A stretch of 64,000 bases of DNA from Prostheceraeus crozeri (lineage: Eukaryota > Platyhelminthes > Polycladida > Euryleptidae), in contig CAJQUW010011065.1 of the NCBI GenBank assembly GCA_907163375.1, positions 124,001 to 188,000 of the forward strand, read 5' to 3'. The translations under genes were made by a program, and so were the position numbers. Every line of letters starts with the position of its first letter. Positions within the stretch are counted from its first letter, which is position 1. This document shows positions 29,945-39,400 of this stretch, piece after piece. The notes under the pieces are model-generated. The model was given only the letters and a program-made list of their open reading frames with translations, was not told the origin of the DNA and ran no database searches.

Positions 29945-30568
29945 AATTTGATGAAAAATGTTTTGGTGAAGGTCCCAGGTCGAAATGACACACTTTGGAA
30001 AATTTTCAAAATTTTGTCCATACAAAGTTACTCTGACACTTAGGATTTTTTCAGGTGAGCTCCGACCTAAAATCTTGTAACAGCTCTAACTTTTGAACGG
30101 CTGGTCCGATTGACTCGCAACAAAAAATGTTGTCAAGCAGTTTTTTCTCCTCTTTCAAACGAGTAGCTGTAAGACAAAATCCGTCCACTAGAACCAAAGT
30201 TAGAAGATTGCTGTCGGGGGGGGGGGGTCAGTGAAATTTGATGAAAAATGTTTTGGTGAAGGTCCCAGGTCGAAATGACACACTTTGGAAAATTTTCAAA
30301 ATTTTGTCCATACAAAGTTACTCTGACACTTAGGATTTTTTCAGGTGAGCTACGACAGTCCACCCTCCCAACCTGGCCGGCACACCACGCCAACCTGGAC
30401 AGCACATCACCGCGCGCTACGACGGCCGGCCAGAGGGGGGGACGTCAGACTTGAAGCAACACGACACCACACCACAACCGACACGACGGACAGGAGGGGG
30501 GGGACGTCAGCGGCTTTTTCGACGGCGGTCATCTTGCGCGGTCCAGTGGTGGAGTTTTGCTTACTACT
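29945..30568 (-). repeat. Polinton A right terminal inverted repeat
   Basis: Reverse complement of 8222-8842; ends in ...GCTTACTACT at 30568. Target duplication AGTGAG at 30569-30574. Confidence 0.93.
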
Positions 30569-31041
30569 AGTGAGGGCTTTTTGATTGGTATGTGACAACC
30601 ATCGACTGCTCCTATTGTCTTCGGAAGGCCACTGTAATTATAAAAATTGATCACGTTCCTTAACATGTCCTCTTCCGATGGCCAAACAATGTACTTCTTG
30701 CGATTCCTTGTTATTGCTTGTGAAACATCATGTATAGATCGACTTGAAGATCTATTTGAAACTCCATGAATATCCGCAACTTGAGGTAAAAATCCGCCAT
30801 GACTGAAATATCTCAATGCAATGCACATTTGTAATTCCACTGAGAGGCTTCGAGAACGCTGTGTTTTTCTTTCTAAAATTGATCGATATTCCTCACACAG
30901 TTCGTATACGATGGACTTTGGAAATCTATATCTGTCAAAAAATTCCACGTCTCCTAATTCTGCCAAGGCATTTATTCTGTCACGATAAACACGCCTTTCC
31001 TCAAAATAATAATCATCGAAATCCAGCCGCCACAGATGCAT
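30569..31041 (-). CDS. Harbinger DDE transposase, N-terminal part (HARBI1-like)
   Basis: The upstream part of the transposase, starting 'MHLWRLDFDDYYFEERRVY', with 'FFDRYRFPKSIVYELCEEY', 'RYFSHGGFLPQVADIHGVS' (helix-turn-helix region) and 'LPKTIGAVDGCHIPIKKPS' carrying the first catalytic Asp (GAVDG). The open frame ends exactly at the Polinton A insertion, and the rest of the gene is at 7654-8215. All three DDE acidic residues are present across the two parts. Confidence 0.9.
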
Positions 31042-31315
31042 GGTCTCTGAGAATGAACAACTGCTTTTCGATATTGTATAGTGTCAAATATTGTCGATAT
31101 CGTTGTAAATCAGCAGCCAATAGATATAAGATCTCGCTAACGGAGGTCTTAAAGACGCCCCTCACCTCCGTTAGCGATTTTCTAAACGGCGCGACAAACG
31201 GCGGCTTAACGCTTCTTCCTGAAGCACGGATTATTTTAAGTAAACGAGCCGTTATGAAACGGAAGCTTCGTGACGCTCGAGGCTTCCTTTAATTGCTCCG
31301 TTATCGCTAACGGCT
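31042..31315. other. Harbinger transposase promoter and right subterminal region
   Basis: Non-coding, with repeated CCGTT/AACGG words up to the terminal repeat at 31316-31332. Confidence 0.6.
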
Positions 31316-31335
31316 CTTCGTGACGCTAGCCCCAG

Positions 31336-31760
31336 ATTTGGAATCAGCGAAGGATTCTGCATCCTTAGGGTGATTTCCAGCTCAATCGGAGAGAAAAAAT
31401 TTTTCAAAATTTTTCCAAATAACGACAGAGTTAACGGCGAATTTGGGATGTTTTTGGGCTGTAGAGCCAAAACGAAGCATCGGATGGGAAAACGGAGGGC
31501 AGATTCGGATTCAGCGTCAAATTCTGCATCGGTATGGTGATTTCCAGCTCAATCGGAGAGAAAATTTTTTGGGACGTCCCCCCCTCGCAGCGTTGCTTCC
31601 AACTTTGGTTCTAGAGATCGTAGAAAGTCGTGCAATAGCTCGTTTGAAAGCTAAGAGTGAGACAAATTCAGTGAAAGAAACGGCTTGTTTTTATCTGCCT
31701 TCGTTTAGATGTGAGACGCCATTTAAGATTTCGGAAATTGACGAAAAACGACAGAGTTAA
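31336..31760 (+). repeat. Polinton B left terminal inverted repeat, inner part
   Basis: Continues the repeat interrupted at 5375. It matches the reverse complement of about 54590-55015. With 5175-5375 the repeat totals about 625 bp. Confidence 0.88.
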
Positions 31761-31958
31761 CGGCGAATTTGGGATGTTTTGGGCTGTAGAGCCAAAACAA
31801 AGCATCGAATGGGAAAACAGAGGGAAGATTCGGATTTAGCGTCAAATTCTACATCGATATGGTGAATTTGCCACCTCAATCGGAACTCTAGAATCGGTGA
31901 TAAAAGCGTTTAAAATTTTGGATGATTGAGGTTACGTCATCAGCTGATCGCCACAAAC

Positions 31959-31965
31959 TATATAA
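31959..31965 (+). promoter_or_regulatory. TATA box of the Polinton B early gene
   Basis: TATATAA, with a GAG|GTAGGT donor about 50 bp downstream (near 32013) and a CTACAG acceptor at 32658-32663 just before the start codon. Same layout as in Polinton A. Confidence 0.65.
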
Positions 31966-32666
31966 GCTGGCAACCGAATGAGAAATTTTCATTGAGACGA
32001 GAGATTGACAGAGGTAGGTTGTCTCTCCGGAGCTCTGATGATAGCATCGGAAATTTCAAAATCAGAAGGAAACCGACTTAGAAAATTTCATTGCTGATAT
32101 CAGCTAAGGTGTCAGACTTATAGGTTAGCCAGTATATGGCTTGTGATCACTTTGATCAAGTAGGTCCAATACTTATAAACGGTTCTAGTACACCGATTGA
32201 GTTGATTCAAAAAAGGTTTGATAGCTATTGATCAGACCTATATTTACAGACTACTTCTAAAATTTCCTAAGTAGTACTAAAGGCCGAAAAATTTAGATTC
32301 GCTTTTTTGGTGACTTTTTGGGGTTTTCAAACCTTCTGATTTCAATAAAGACCTTTATAAAGTTGTCAGAGGCAAGCTTCGGCTCGAGACTTGCTTCCTG
32401 ATGTAAACAACTCCACCGGGTTTCATGTCAAAATCGGGGTCCGAATACCAACACAGTGATATGACGCACGCTCTGTCCGCGGGAGGTTGGATTTGAGGGC
32501 CGAGGCCTTGGAGTCGGGATAAGATCCCCTCTGAGTAATGCCTGTAACGGATTCATCAGCCTAGCTTGTCTATCCTCAAGTATTGAATGACATATTAGTT
32601 GGATTTTTAAAATGACTGTCAATGTTGCTTCTCAGTAATTCTATTTCATCTTTCCTTCTACAGAAT
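31966..32666. other. Leader or intron of the Polinton B early gene
   Basis: No coding signal. Includes a perfect 12-bp palindrome GCTGATATCAGC near 32092, in the place where A has its CTGCTATCAG hairpin. Confidence 0.5.
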
Positions 32667-33743
32667 ATGGGAGGCAACTCAAAATTTCTATTTAAAAAGT
32701 GCTCTTGTGGAGAGATCAAGAGAGGCGGCGAATTTAAACGCCACATCGATAAATATAAAAATACTCCTCACTTTCACGAGGACAGAGGTGTTATTTCCGG
32801 CTGCCCACATTGCCTAAAATTTTTAAAAGGCAAGGACCATACGGCATTTTACATTGCCAACGCCGAATGTCCAATTAAGAAGGTTGCCAACTACACGTCA
32901 TCCGACATCGGCAAATTGATCGCTCCCTATTTCGAGCAAACATCTGTCGATTTAGACGCAGCACTGCAAGATGCAATTGCAACCATCTTGTCTCCTACTG
33001 CTCCGACCACAGAACATCTAAGTGGATCGGAAAGCTCAGACGACTCCGATTCTGAGGAGGTCGTCATTGATAGGAAAGTGGAAGACATAGGAAAGCCATC
33101 AAACCAGTCCTCCCCTATAAAGAAAGCGATCACGCAGCAGTCTTCCCCAGTAAAGAAGGGGATCAAGCAGCAAACAGAGACTTGGAGCAAAGATGCCCAG
33201 ATCGCAAAAGTGAACAAGGAGTACGCACTTACCAAATTGAAGGACGAACTGGCTCGTTATAAGAACGAATGTGCGGCTCTTAGGGACGAAAATTTTCACC
33301 TGAAGGGTCAGGTAGCTGAGATTCGGGCCCTGAAGACTCAAGTCCTAAATTTGGAACCTTTCCGCGAAAGGGCGCTTAGCAGCGAAAAACGTGTCAATGA
33401 GCAGGCTACCTACATAAAGACACTAAAAGCTCAGGAAGAGACGTTAAAGTTGAAACTTGAACAACTCAAAATAAGCCTCACTGAAGGCCAAAAGAAAGAG
33501 GAGAGACGAACAACGCTCCACCTTCCCGTCGTCAACAGCAGAATTGTCGACAATATCATAATTGAAACTGAGAACCTGGGCACCACATTTGAGTACTACG
33601 ATGGGGCGATGGCGGAGATGCGCTGCCTACACATCTCTATCAAGCATGATGGTGAAATTAAGGAATTGCGCCACCGCAAGCGGAAACTGCCGGCCAAATA
33701 CCTTCCCCATCCACCGCCATCAAAGGTTCAACGAACCGATTAA
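32667..33743 (+). CDS. Polinton B early protein: zinc-binding N terminus and coiled coil
   Basis: About 358 residues starting at the ATG right after the acceptor: 'MGGNSKFLFKKCSCGEI', with 'FKRHIDKYKNTPHFH' and 'GCPHCLKFLKG' completing a C/H zinc-binding set. Then a Ser/Asp-rich acidic part and tandem 'SPIKKAITQQSSPVKKGI' repeats. A long coiled coil ('KLKDELARYKNECAALRDEN' onward) and a basic C terminus follow. Same layout as 9787-10952 in A though sequence identity is low, so it is among the fastest-changing genes of the element. An intron-like GTAAGT...TTTCAG follows the stop (33753-33816), as in A. Function unknown; it could be a DNA-binding or replication-associated factor. Confidence 0.75.
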   Translation: MGGNSKFLFKKCSCGEIKRGGEFKRHIDKYKNTPHFHEDRGVISGCPHCLKFLKGKDHTAFYIANAECPIKKVANYTSSDIGKLIAPYFEQTSVDLDAALQDAIATILSPTAPTTEHLSGSESSDDSDSEEVVIDRKVEDIGKPSNQSSPIKKAITQQSSPVKKGIKQQTETWSKDAQIAKVNKEYALTKLKDELARYKNECAALRDENFHLKGQVAEIRALKTQVLNLEPFRERALSSEKRVNEQATYIKTLKAQEETLKLKLEQLKISLTEGQKKEERRTTLHLPVVNSRIVDNIIIETENLGTTFEYYDGAMAEMRCLHISIKHDGEIKELRHRKRKLPAKYLPHPPPSKVQRTD

Positions 33744-33821
33744 GTTAATTTATGGTAAGTTAATATCATCTCTATCACTTGAATATAATTTCATCTATTT
33801 TCTTTCTATTTTTCAGATGCG

Positions 33822-33857
33822 ACGTGAACGAACCAACGGTCTTTAAGAGGCCACCAT
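33822..33857 (+). ncRNA. Conserved hairpin 5' of ribozyme B1
   Basis: GAACGAACC, then stem GGTCT (33838-33842) / AGGCC (33848-33852). Compare GGCTC/GGGCC in Polinton A. Confidence 0.7.
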
Positions 33858-33926
33858 GGGGCAAAAAGTGATAGTACCTCCACGTGGTTTGCCTTGGACA
33901 GACTTTGGTCTGACTGAATCCATCAC
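33858..33926 (+). ncRNA. HDV-like self-cleaving ribozyme B1
   Basis: 69 nt with the HDV fold. P1 GGGGCAA (33858-33864) pairs with 33889-33895 with terminal G.U wobbles. P2 GTGATAG (33868-33874) pairs with 33920-33926. P3 is ACC/GGT, L3 is TCCACGT, P1.1 is CC with GG (33896-33897), and P4 is CAGAC/GTCTG with a TTTG loop. J4/2 is ACTGAAT with catalytic C at 33914. P4 and P2 differ from Polinton A in ways that keep pairing. Confidence 0.9.
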
Positions 33927-33967
33927 ACAAGTAAAAGAAATATAATCATGTCTTTGTCTCATAGAGG

Positions 33968-33975
33968 TATATAAA
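33968..33975 (+). promoter_or_regulatory. TATA box of the Polinton B 'MQTPN' gene
   Basis: TATATAAA in the block shared with 11210-11217. Confidence 0.75.
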
Positions 33976-34012
33976 CCATTGCCTCTCTTCCATTTTCATT
34001 TTAGTCTCCATC

Positions 34013-34277
34013 ATGCAGACGCCAAACACGCTAGTCAGCTCTCCTGACAAGCCTCGGTTAAAGCCGAGAAATTTGCTTTATGAGATTTCGCAGATGGAGG
34101 AGCAAGAGAGAATTTACAACAATCTTCCTAAAAATCGGCTCATCGGCTACCGATGATGTCGATTCAACAGAGTGGGGATATATACCGCCCTCTGACAGTC
34201 GGATGGAAGTAGAGGAGGTCGATGCCGCTGACATACAGAGATTAAAAGTCTCTCTCAGCGTAATCGGCCAAATCTAG
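34013..34277 (+). pseudogene. 'MQTPN' gene of Polinton B
   Basis: Starts 'MQTPNTLVSSPDKPRLKPRN' and carries the 'STEWGYIPP' block and an acidic Val/Glu-rich end. Homologue of 11249-11533, bracketed by ribozymes B1 and B2. Fossil. Confidence 0.6.
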
Positions 34278-34289
34278 GCATGCATTCGA

Positions 34290-34321
34290 GAACGAACCAA
34301 CGGTCTTTAAGAGACCACCAT
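34290..34321 (+). ncRNA. Conserved hairpin 5' of ribozyme B2
   Basis: GAACGAACC near 34290, then perfect stem GGTCT (34302-34306) / AGACC (34312-34316). Confidence 0.7.
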
Positions 34322-34390
34322 GGGGCAAAATGTGATGGTACCTCCTCGTGGTTTGCCCTGGACAAACTTTGGTCTGACTGAATCTATCAC
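34322..34390 (+). ncRNA. HDV-like self-cleaving ribozyme B2
   Basis: 69 nt. P1 GGGGCAA (34322-34328) pairs with 34353-34359 (terminal G.U), P2 GTGATGG (34332-34338) with CTATCAC (34384-34390), P3 is ACC/GGT, L3 is TCCTCGT, and P1.1 is CC with GG (34360-34361). P4 (34363-34376) has a TTTG loop. J4/2 has catalytic C at 34378. A downstream hairpin AAAGTT/AACTTT (34414-34441) contains CTGCTATCAG as in Polinton A. Confidence 0.9.
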
Positions 34391-34660
34391 ACGAGTATAA
34401 AAAATATAATCACAAAGTTATATCTGCTATCAGTCAACTTTAGCGTTGCATGGCACGGAGAACTTCGGTATAATTCTTCCTGTTGGTGGGCGATCTCTCT
34501 TGAGACAGCGGATGATATCGTAGTGATGAGTGTGGCAAGGGCTTGAGACTTACCTTAATCCGACTTTCCAACGGTCGTCGTGGTCTCTTCGCTCAACGTA
34601 GCACTTTGACCGGCAATCGGTTGAGTCTTAGCCATCTGCCGCAGGTTACTTTTTAAATTC

Positions 34661-34870
34661 TCAATTGCATACATTATCTGAGAATGAATCATTAGTTCTC
34701 TTAAGAACTGCCTCTATCATTGAGGCTAAATGATGAAGGGATGAAATGGGAGGGCACTCTTGCGCCACACGCAAACATATGCATCTTCTCTCTTTATTAA
34801 TGATACGGTCTCTTTTGATAGAAAAGTAGACCGATAATAAATGTGATGATATTCGCAGCCATGCATACAA
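34661..34870 (-). CDS. Short reverse-strand frame with 'LRVAQECPPIS', Polinton B
   Basis: 69 residues with an N-terminal hydrophobic part and 'CICLRVAQECPPISSLHHLA'. The conserved block with A (11895-12092) suggests it is coding, but the ends differ and no family is recognised. Confidence 0.4.
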   Translation of the reverse strand: MYAWLRISSHLLSVYFSIKRDRIINKERRCICLRVAQECPPISSLHHLASMIEAVLKRTNDSFSDNVCN

Positions 34871-34900
34871 TTAACCCCATATCTAAATTCTTCCCTTTAT

Positions 34901-35209
34901 TTACATTTCTATATCAATACATTGCAAAAACAAAGACATGTAGTATGTAGGTTTATTTTTCACTCGAAGTTGAGAGGGATCACTTTTAAATTTTGATAGA
35001 TTGTAGAATGTTTTGGGCGCTTGGGAGCACCCGGCACTTTTCTCACACGCGTCGTTTTTTGCTGTGAATTCACCATCAATCCAAACAATTTTTTCAATGA
35101 CGACGACTTTCTTGCAGGACTCCTTCTCCTGTTCACACTTGTCTTGATAACACTCGTCAATGACTTCAAATATTTGGTTAAATATTTTCAATGCTTGAGA
35201 GTTTGACAT
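34901..35209 (-). pseudogene. Reverse member of a divergent paralogue pair, Polinton B
   Basis: 'MSNSQALKIFNQIFEVIDE', 'DKCEQEKESCKK' and 'IVWIDGEFT' match the forward protein at 35387-35623. The promoter region is an inverted copy of the forward gene's promoter. Not seen in Polinton A. Function unknown. Confidence 0.55.
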
Positions 35210-35386
35210 GTTAGTCTGCTACTTCGTATAACGTGAATGAGAAGTGCTGCAATCGTTTCACTTATATAGTTATTTAACAATGAGTCCCTCAACAGCCAAT
35301 CAGAGTTATTCTAATTTAAATGAAGACTATATATCTGAGAAGATTGTAACACTTCTAATTCACATTATACGAACTAGGAGTCTAAC
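35210..35386. promoter_or_regulatory. Bidirectional promoter between the paralogue pair
   Basis: TATA-like sequences point outward (reverse TATATAAG near 35265; forward TATATAT near 35327), each followed by a matching leader 'CACTTCTCATTCACGTTATACGAA'-type sequence in opposite orientations, up to the two ATGs. Confidence 0.6.
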
Positions 35387-35623
35387 ATGGCAAAGTCAGA
35401 AACATCAAGTAATTTTGTGATCATCAATGAGTGGGATAAAGGCAAGTGTGAACAGAAGAAGACTTACGACAAAGACAAAACTGTAAGAATTGTCTGGATA
35501 GACGAAGAATGGACACCGATGTCAACACGTGTGAGAAAAGCGCTAGATGCCCCTAAACGACTAAGGTGCTACAAAGTTTACAAAGACTTAGAGGTTCTTC
35601 CACTTGACTTTTCCTCGCTATAA
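35387..35623 (+). CDS. Forward member of the paralogue pair, Polinton B
   Basis: A 78-residue open frame 'MAKSETSSNFVIINEWDKGK', 'CEQKKTYDKDK', 'RIVWIDEEWTP', 'RVRKALDAPKR' and 'YKDLEVLPLDFSSL'. Small, charged and unrecognised. It is paired with the decayed reverse paralogue, so it arose by an inverted gene duplication inside the element. Confidence 0.6.
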   Translation: MAKSETSSNFVIINEWDKGKCEQKKTYDKDKTVRIVWIDEEWTPMSTRVRKALDAPKRLRCYKVYKDLEVLPLDFSSL

Positions 35624-35884
35624 AGTATATGTACTTCGATTGTGAATAAATCTAAAGAACTGCATGTCTCCGTTTTTTGATATTCAATCCCTTTATCATT
35701 TATTCTCAGTAATAGAGGTAGTACCTAGGAAAGAATGATTGTATTTATTATCAGCTGCTATGATTTTTACTGAGCTGTCAAATGATTAGATTTTTCACTA
35801 TGATGTTGATGACTAAATTACCCAGAAATAAGTGAAAAAAGACAGATGTAGCAAATAAACCATTTATTGGAAAATTACAAGTAG

Positions 35885-36257
35885 TTTAAAAGTTCTTCAC
35901 TACTGATATTGTCACACAGCAATTCACAGTTACTACAGTCACATTTCAGTTGTCGCAGTATTTCCTCCGCTGCAGCCAGCACACCAAAGACTTACTTCCA
36001 TTCCACTTCGTTTCTGGGTTAGGACGATGGGCTGTACCATCCCCGTATGTCATGGAGAAGGCTGATGTCATCCTCCTTATTATAAATTAGGTATTTCCAC
36101 TTTATATAGATCATCTCCAGTTCTTCTTGTTCTGTGAGAGATGGTAATTCCAATTTGGAATGTCATCTAGATGTCTCTCCTTCTCCACCTTCACCTTCTT
36201 TGGAGCGGGAGGGCAAGTTGGTGTGTTCACGGAGAGAGTTGCTGTTGGTGAATTCAT
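35885..36257 (-). pseudogene. Conserved reverse-strand protein of Polinton B
   Basis: Decayed homologue of 12652-13098, starting 'MNSPTATLSVNTPTCPP' with a 'KKVKVEKERH' patch. Divergent from PolB, as in A. Confidence 0.5.
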
Positions 36258-36355
36258 GACTTCAAATTGTATGCTATAAACTTGATTTCTTAGTCCTTAA
36301 GTACAAGTAAGTAGCCAATCAAATGAATGGACAATGAATGCCGAGTATGAGAGTA

Positions 36356-36364
36356 TATAAAAGG
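36356..36364 (+). promoter_or_regulatory. TATA box of Polinton B PolB
   Basis: TATATAAAA, about 125 bp upstream of the start codon at about 36488. Confidence 0.65.
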
Positions 36365-36487
36365 GGGAAACAGACTTATTTTTCATTCTATATTTGATAC
36401 GTATTGGGAATAAGTGATGTCTCTATTTTGATAAACTATACAATTTTCTGACATTGATGCATCATACTTAAACTTGACTTCGTTTAA

Positions 36488-39400
36488 ATGGTAAGTTGAA
36501 GATTTCCTCACTCATCTACCTCAAACGTTTGGCTAATAGCATCTTTCTCAATTTCAGGCATCTACTAAATCACCAAAACTCTCCCTTCTCGAGGAAACTT
36601 TAGAGCTGCTAAGTGACGGTAGGTTGTAACAATAAACTATAACTTTAATAGAGATGATAGAATGATATCTCTTTCAGGTGATGTTAGTACCAGCTCAAGC
36701 GGTCAGTCGCGGGAATCTAATGAGCGGGAATGTGCTGATTGTGGTCACATCTTTACGACACATCAGAAAACGTGTATTTCAACCCAAGACATCATCAATC
36801 TCCCGAGGTAAGGATGATTCTATTCAACATGTCTCCTTTACTTGCAACTTTTGCACTCATTCTCTTAAAACACGTTTTGAATTATTTTCACATTGACTTC
36901 ACCACACGCATACAAATGACATTTATAGTAACAGCACCTCCTCTATCCGTCTCACTGAAGTGTCGCTCAATAATGTAGTGAGAAATTACCATATGGAATC
37001 CTCAGAAACCATTGCTGATCTTCCGACTGGTTCCATCAAAATTCAATATTGATAGATGTGCTCTTTAGAAATTTAGACAACTTTAGAATAAAAGCGCTCA
37101 TCTATCTTCAAATAAAATATGTTAAAGTTGATTATCATACTGGTGAAATAGTACACAGGTTGGTGTTTTACATACCCTCCTCTCCTGCTACAGAGGTAGT
37201 AGATAAAGAAGCATGGTTAAATTTTCACATTCAAGGGCTAAAATCAAATATTGATAAATTTAACGAGCGCGACAGTGGTCTGATTTTTGGTGGTGTAGAA
37301 TCTTCGATGTCTAAAATTACTCTATTAGAAAATTACAGTGGACGAGGCTCCTTCAATCTTCCAAAAACGTAAAAAGATAAGAAAGCAGTCATTTCTATAG
37401 ATTGTGAATCGCACTGTTTTAAGTATGTGGTTTTATCCATTCTCCACTATCATGATATACAGAACAACCGTTTCCGTAAAATCAAATATCATCAATGGGA
37501 GAATGAATTGAAATTTGATGACTGCGATAGTGAAGATATGAAATTTAAAGATATAGAGAAATCTGAAAAATTAAATGAAATTAAAATAGTTGTTCACGTC
37601 TGGCAAAAAGGACTTAAAGGTGTATGCTACAACAAACGTTCATCAACTTATGATCCTGTTGTCAACCTTTTGTTGGTATATGAGGATAGCAGTCAACAAT
37701 GGCATAACTGCGGTATTCCAAATATTCATCGACTATATTCCCACTTAACATCCAAAAGGGGGGAGCATTTCATATGTGACCGTTGTATGAGATCCTTCTG
37801 GTCAAAAGATAAGTTTCAAACTTATTATGAATGGTGTAAGCGAGGTAAATTGCAAATGGAACACATGCCCAAAGATAAAATCTTTTCATATAGAGAGAAT
37901 GGTAGTGAGTTAAGTCCTCCTCGTGTCATCTATGCTGACGTCGAATGCTATATTGATGATAACATCCACAAGCCAGCATCCATATCCTGTTATGAGGTAT
38001 GGCATAATCATTTCCAAAATAAAAATAATAAAATGCACGTCTGGCAAGGTGAGGATTGTATACACAAATTCTTGCAATTCCTGGAAAGTGCTAGTAAATT
38101 TCAACAAAAATATGATAGTGAACTCTATCACAGATCATTAAATATGACAGCAGATGATCAGGTAAAATTTGAAAGTTGCAAAGTCTGCTCAAAATGTAAT
38201 AAAACGTTTGATGAGGGTAAAATTAAGAAAGTGCGCGACCATGATCACATCACTGGTAAATTTAGAAACGCACCGTGTTCAAGATGCAATTTTTCTCTAA
38301 GAATAAAACGGCGCAGTCTACCCGTAATCTTTCTTAACTTCAAAGGCTATGACAGCCATATGATAATAAAAGGGGGGTTAGAAAAAATGAAGGGGTGGTT
38401 GATGAATGTTATAGCTCAAACGAGAGAAAAGTTTTGTTGTCCATGACAGTAAAAGTAGCAGTTGGTAAGACTAAAGAAAATAAGACAGTCTACTTTGATA
38501 TAAAATTTTTAGATTCCTATCAATTCATGACTTCATCACTAGCATCTCTCGTTCAAAATCTTGAGTCTCTTCCACTAACTCAAAATTTGAAGAAGCAATA
38601 TCCTAACTTGACAGATGAAGTCATCACATGCAAAGGAGTGTTTCCATATGCATACTTTGACAACATTTCTAAACTTAGTGAGACTTCTCTTCCATCAATA
38701 GACAAATTTAAAAATGATTTGACTGGTGTAGAATGCAAGGTAGAAGATTACAATCATGCTCAAGTTGCATGGACAAAATTTGACTGTCAAACGTTTAGCG
38801 ATTATATGATCGCCTACCTAAAATTAGATGTATTTTTGCTGGCTGATGTATTTCAGGAGTTTCGACGAGTGACATTAGAAGAAGATAAATTAGACCCTAT
38901 CCACTTTGTCAGCCTTCCAGCCATGTCATTCCAGTCTGCTTTTAAAATGACTGGAGAGACCATCCATCTTTTACAAGATCCGGAGATGCATAATTTATTT
39001 GAGCGAGGAATTCGCGGTGGTCTCACAATTGTAAATAGACATCAAATAAAACCAATAATAGTAGATGATGATCAGATTCATCTTAAGTACTATGACCAGA
39101 ATAATTTATATGGTAGTTCACTGTCCAAACCTCTACCTCACTCTGAGTTTAGCTGGTTTGGTGATAATGAAATTCAGAATTTCTCCAACCCTTCAAACAT
39201 ACTAGCTATTCCAGATGATGGTGATTGGGGATATTATTTTGAGATAGATATTATCTATCCAAATAGTATTAAAAATAAAACTGTGGATTTTCCACTTGCA
39301 CCCGAATCAGGCAAAGTGACTGAAGAAATGTTTTCGGACTTTATGAAACAATTTCATAAAGATTTAGAAGGGAGCGGACAGCCCAAGTATAAGCCTTGCC

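Larger units (their letters stand above)
8222..30568 (+). mobile_element. Polinton A (younger Polinton/Maverick copy)
   Basis: Complete in extent: 22,347 bp, ends AGTAGTAAGC...GCTTACTACT, terminal inverted repeats about 620 bp and nearly identical, perfect 6-bp target duplication AGTGAG at 8216-8221 and 30569-30574. It encodes PolB, retroviral-type integrase, adenain-like protease, packaging ATPase, double-jelly-roll capsid protein and associated proteins, the hallmark Polinton set (also the gene set of the proposed adintoviruses). It is broken, with perhaps ten interruptions in its genes. The perfect target duplication and near-identical terminal repeats make it the youngest large insertion here. 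Confidence 0.95.
5376..31332 (+). mobile_element. Harbinger (PIF/Harbinger) DNA transposon, split by Polinton A
   Basis: Terminal inverted repeats GGGCTAGCGTCACGAAG at 5376-5392 and in reverse complement at 31316-31332. The 3-bp target duplication is CAG at 5373-5375 and 31333-31335. The subterminal regions are rich in repeated CCGTT/AACGG words. Net length without Polinton A is about 3.6 kb. It carries the two canonical Harbinger genes, a Myb/SANT-like protein (+, 5732-7204) and a DDE transposase (-), convergently arranged. The target is the left terminal repeat of Polinton B. Confidence 0.92.

Noticed and set aside
32360-32420. Stem with AAGCTTCGGCT considered as another HDV-like ribozyme
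   Set aside because: No P1/P2 pseudoknot or J4/2 catalytic context can be drawn around it.
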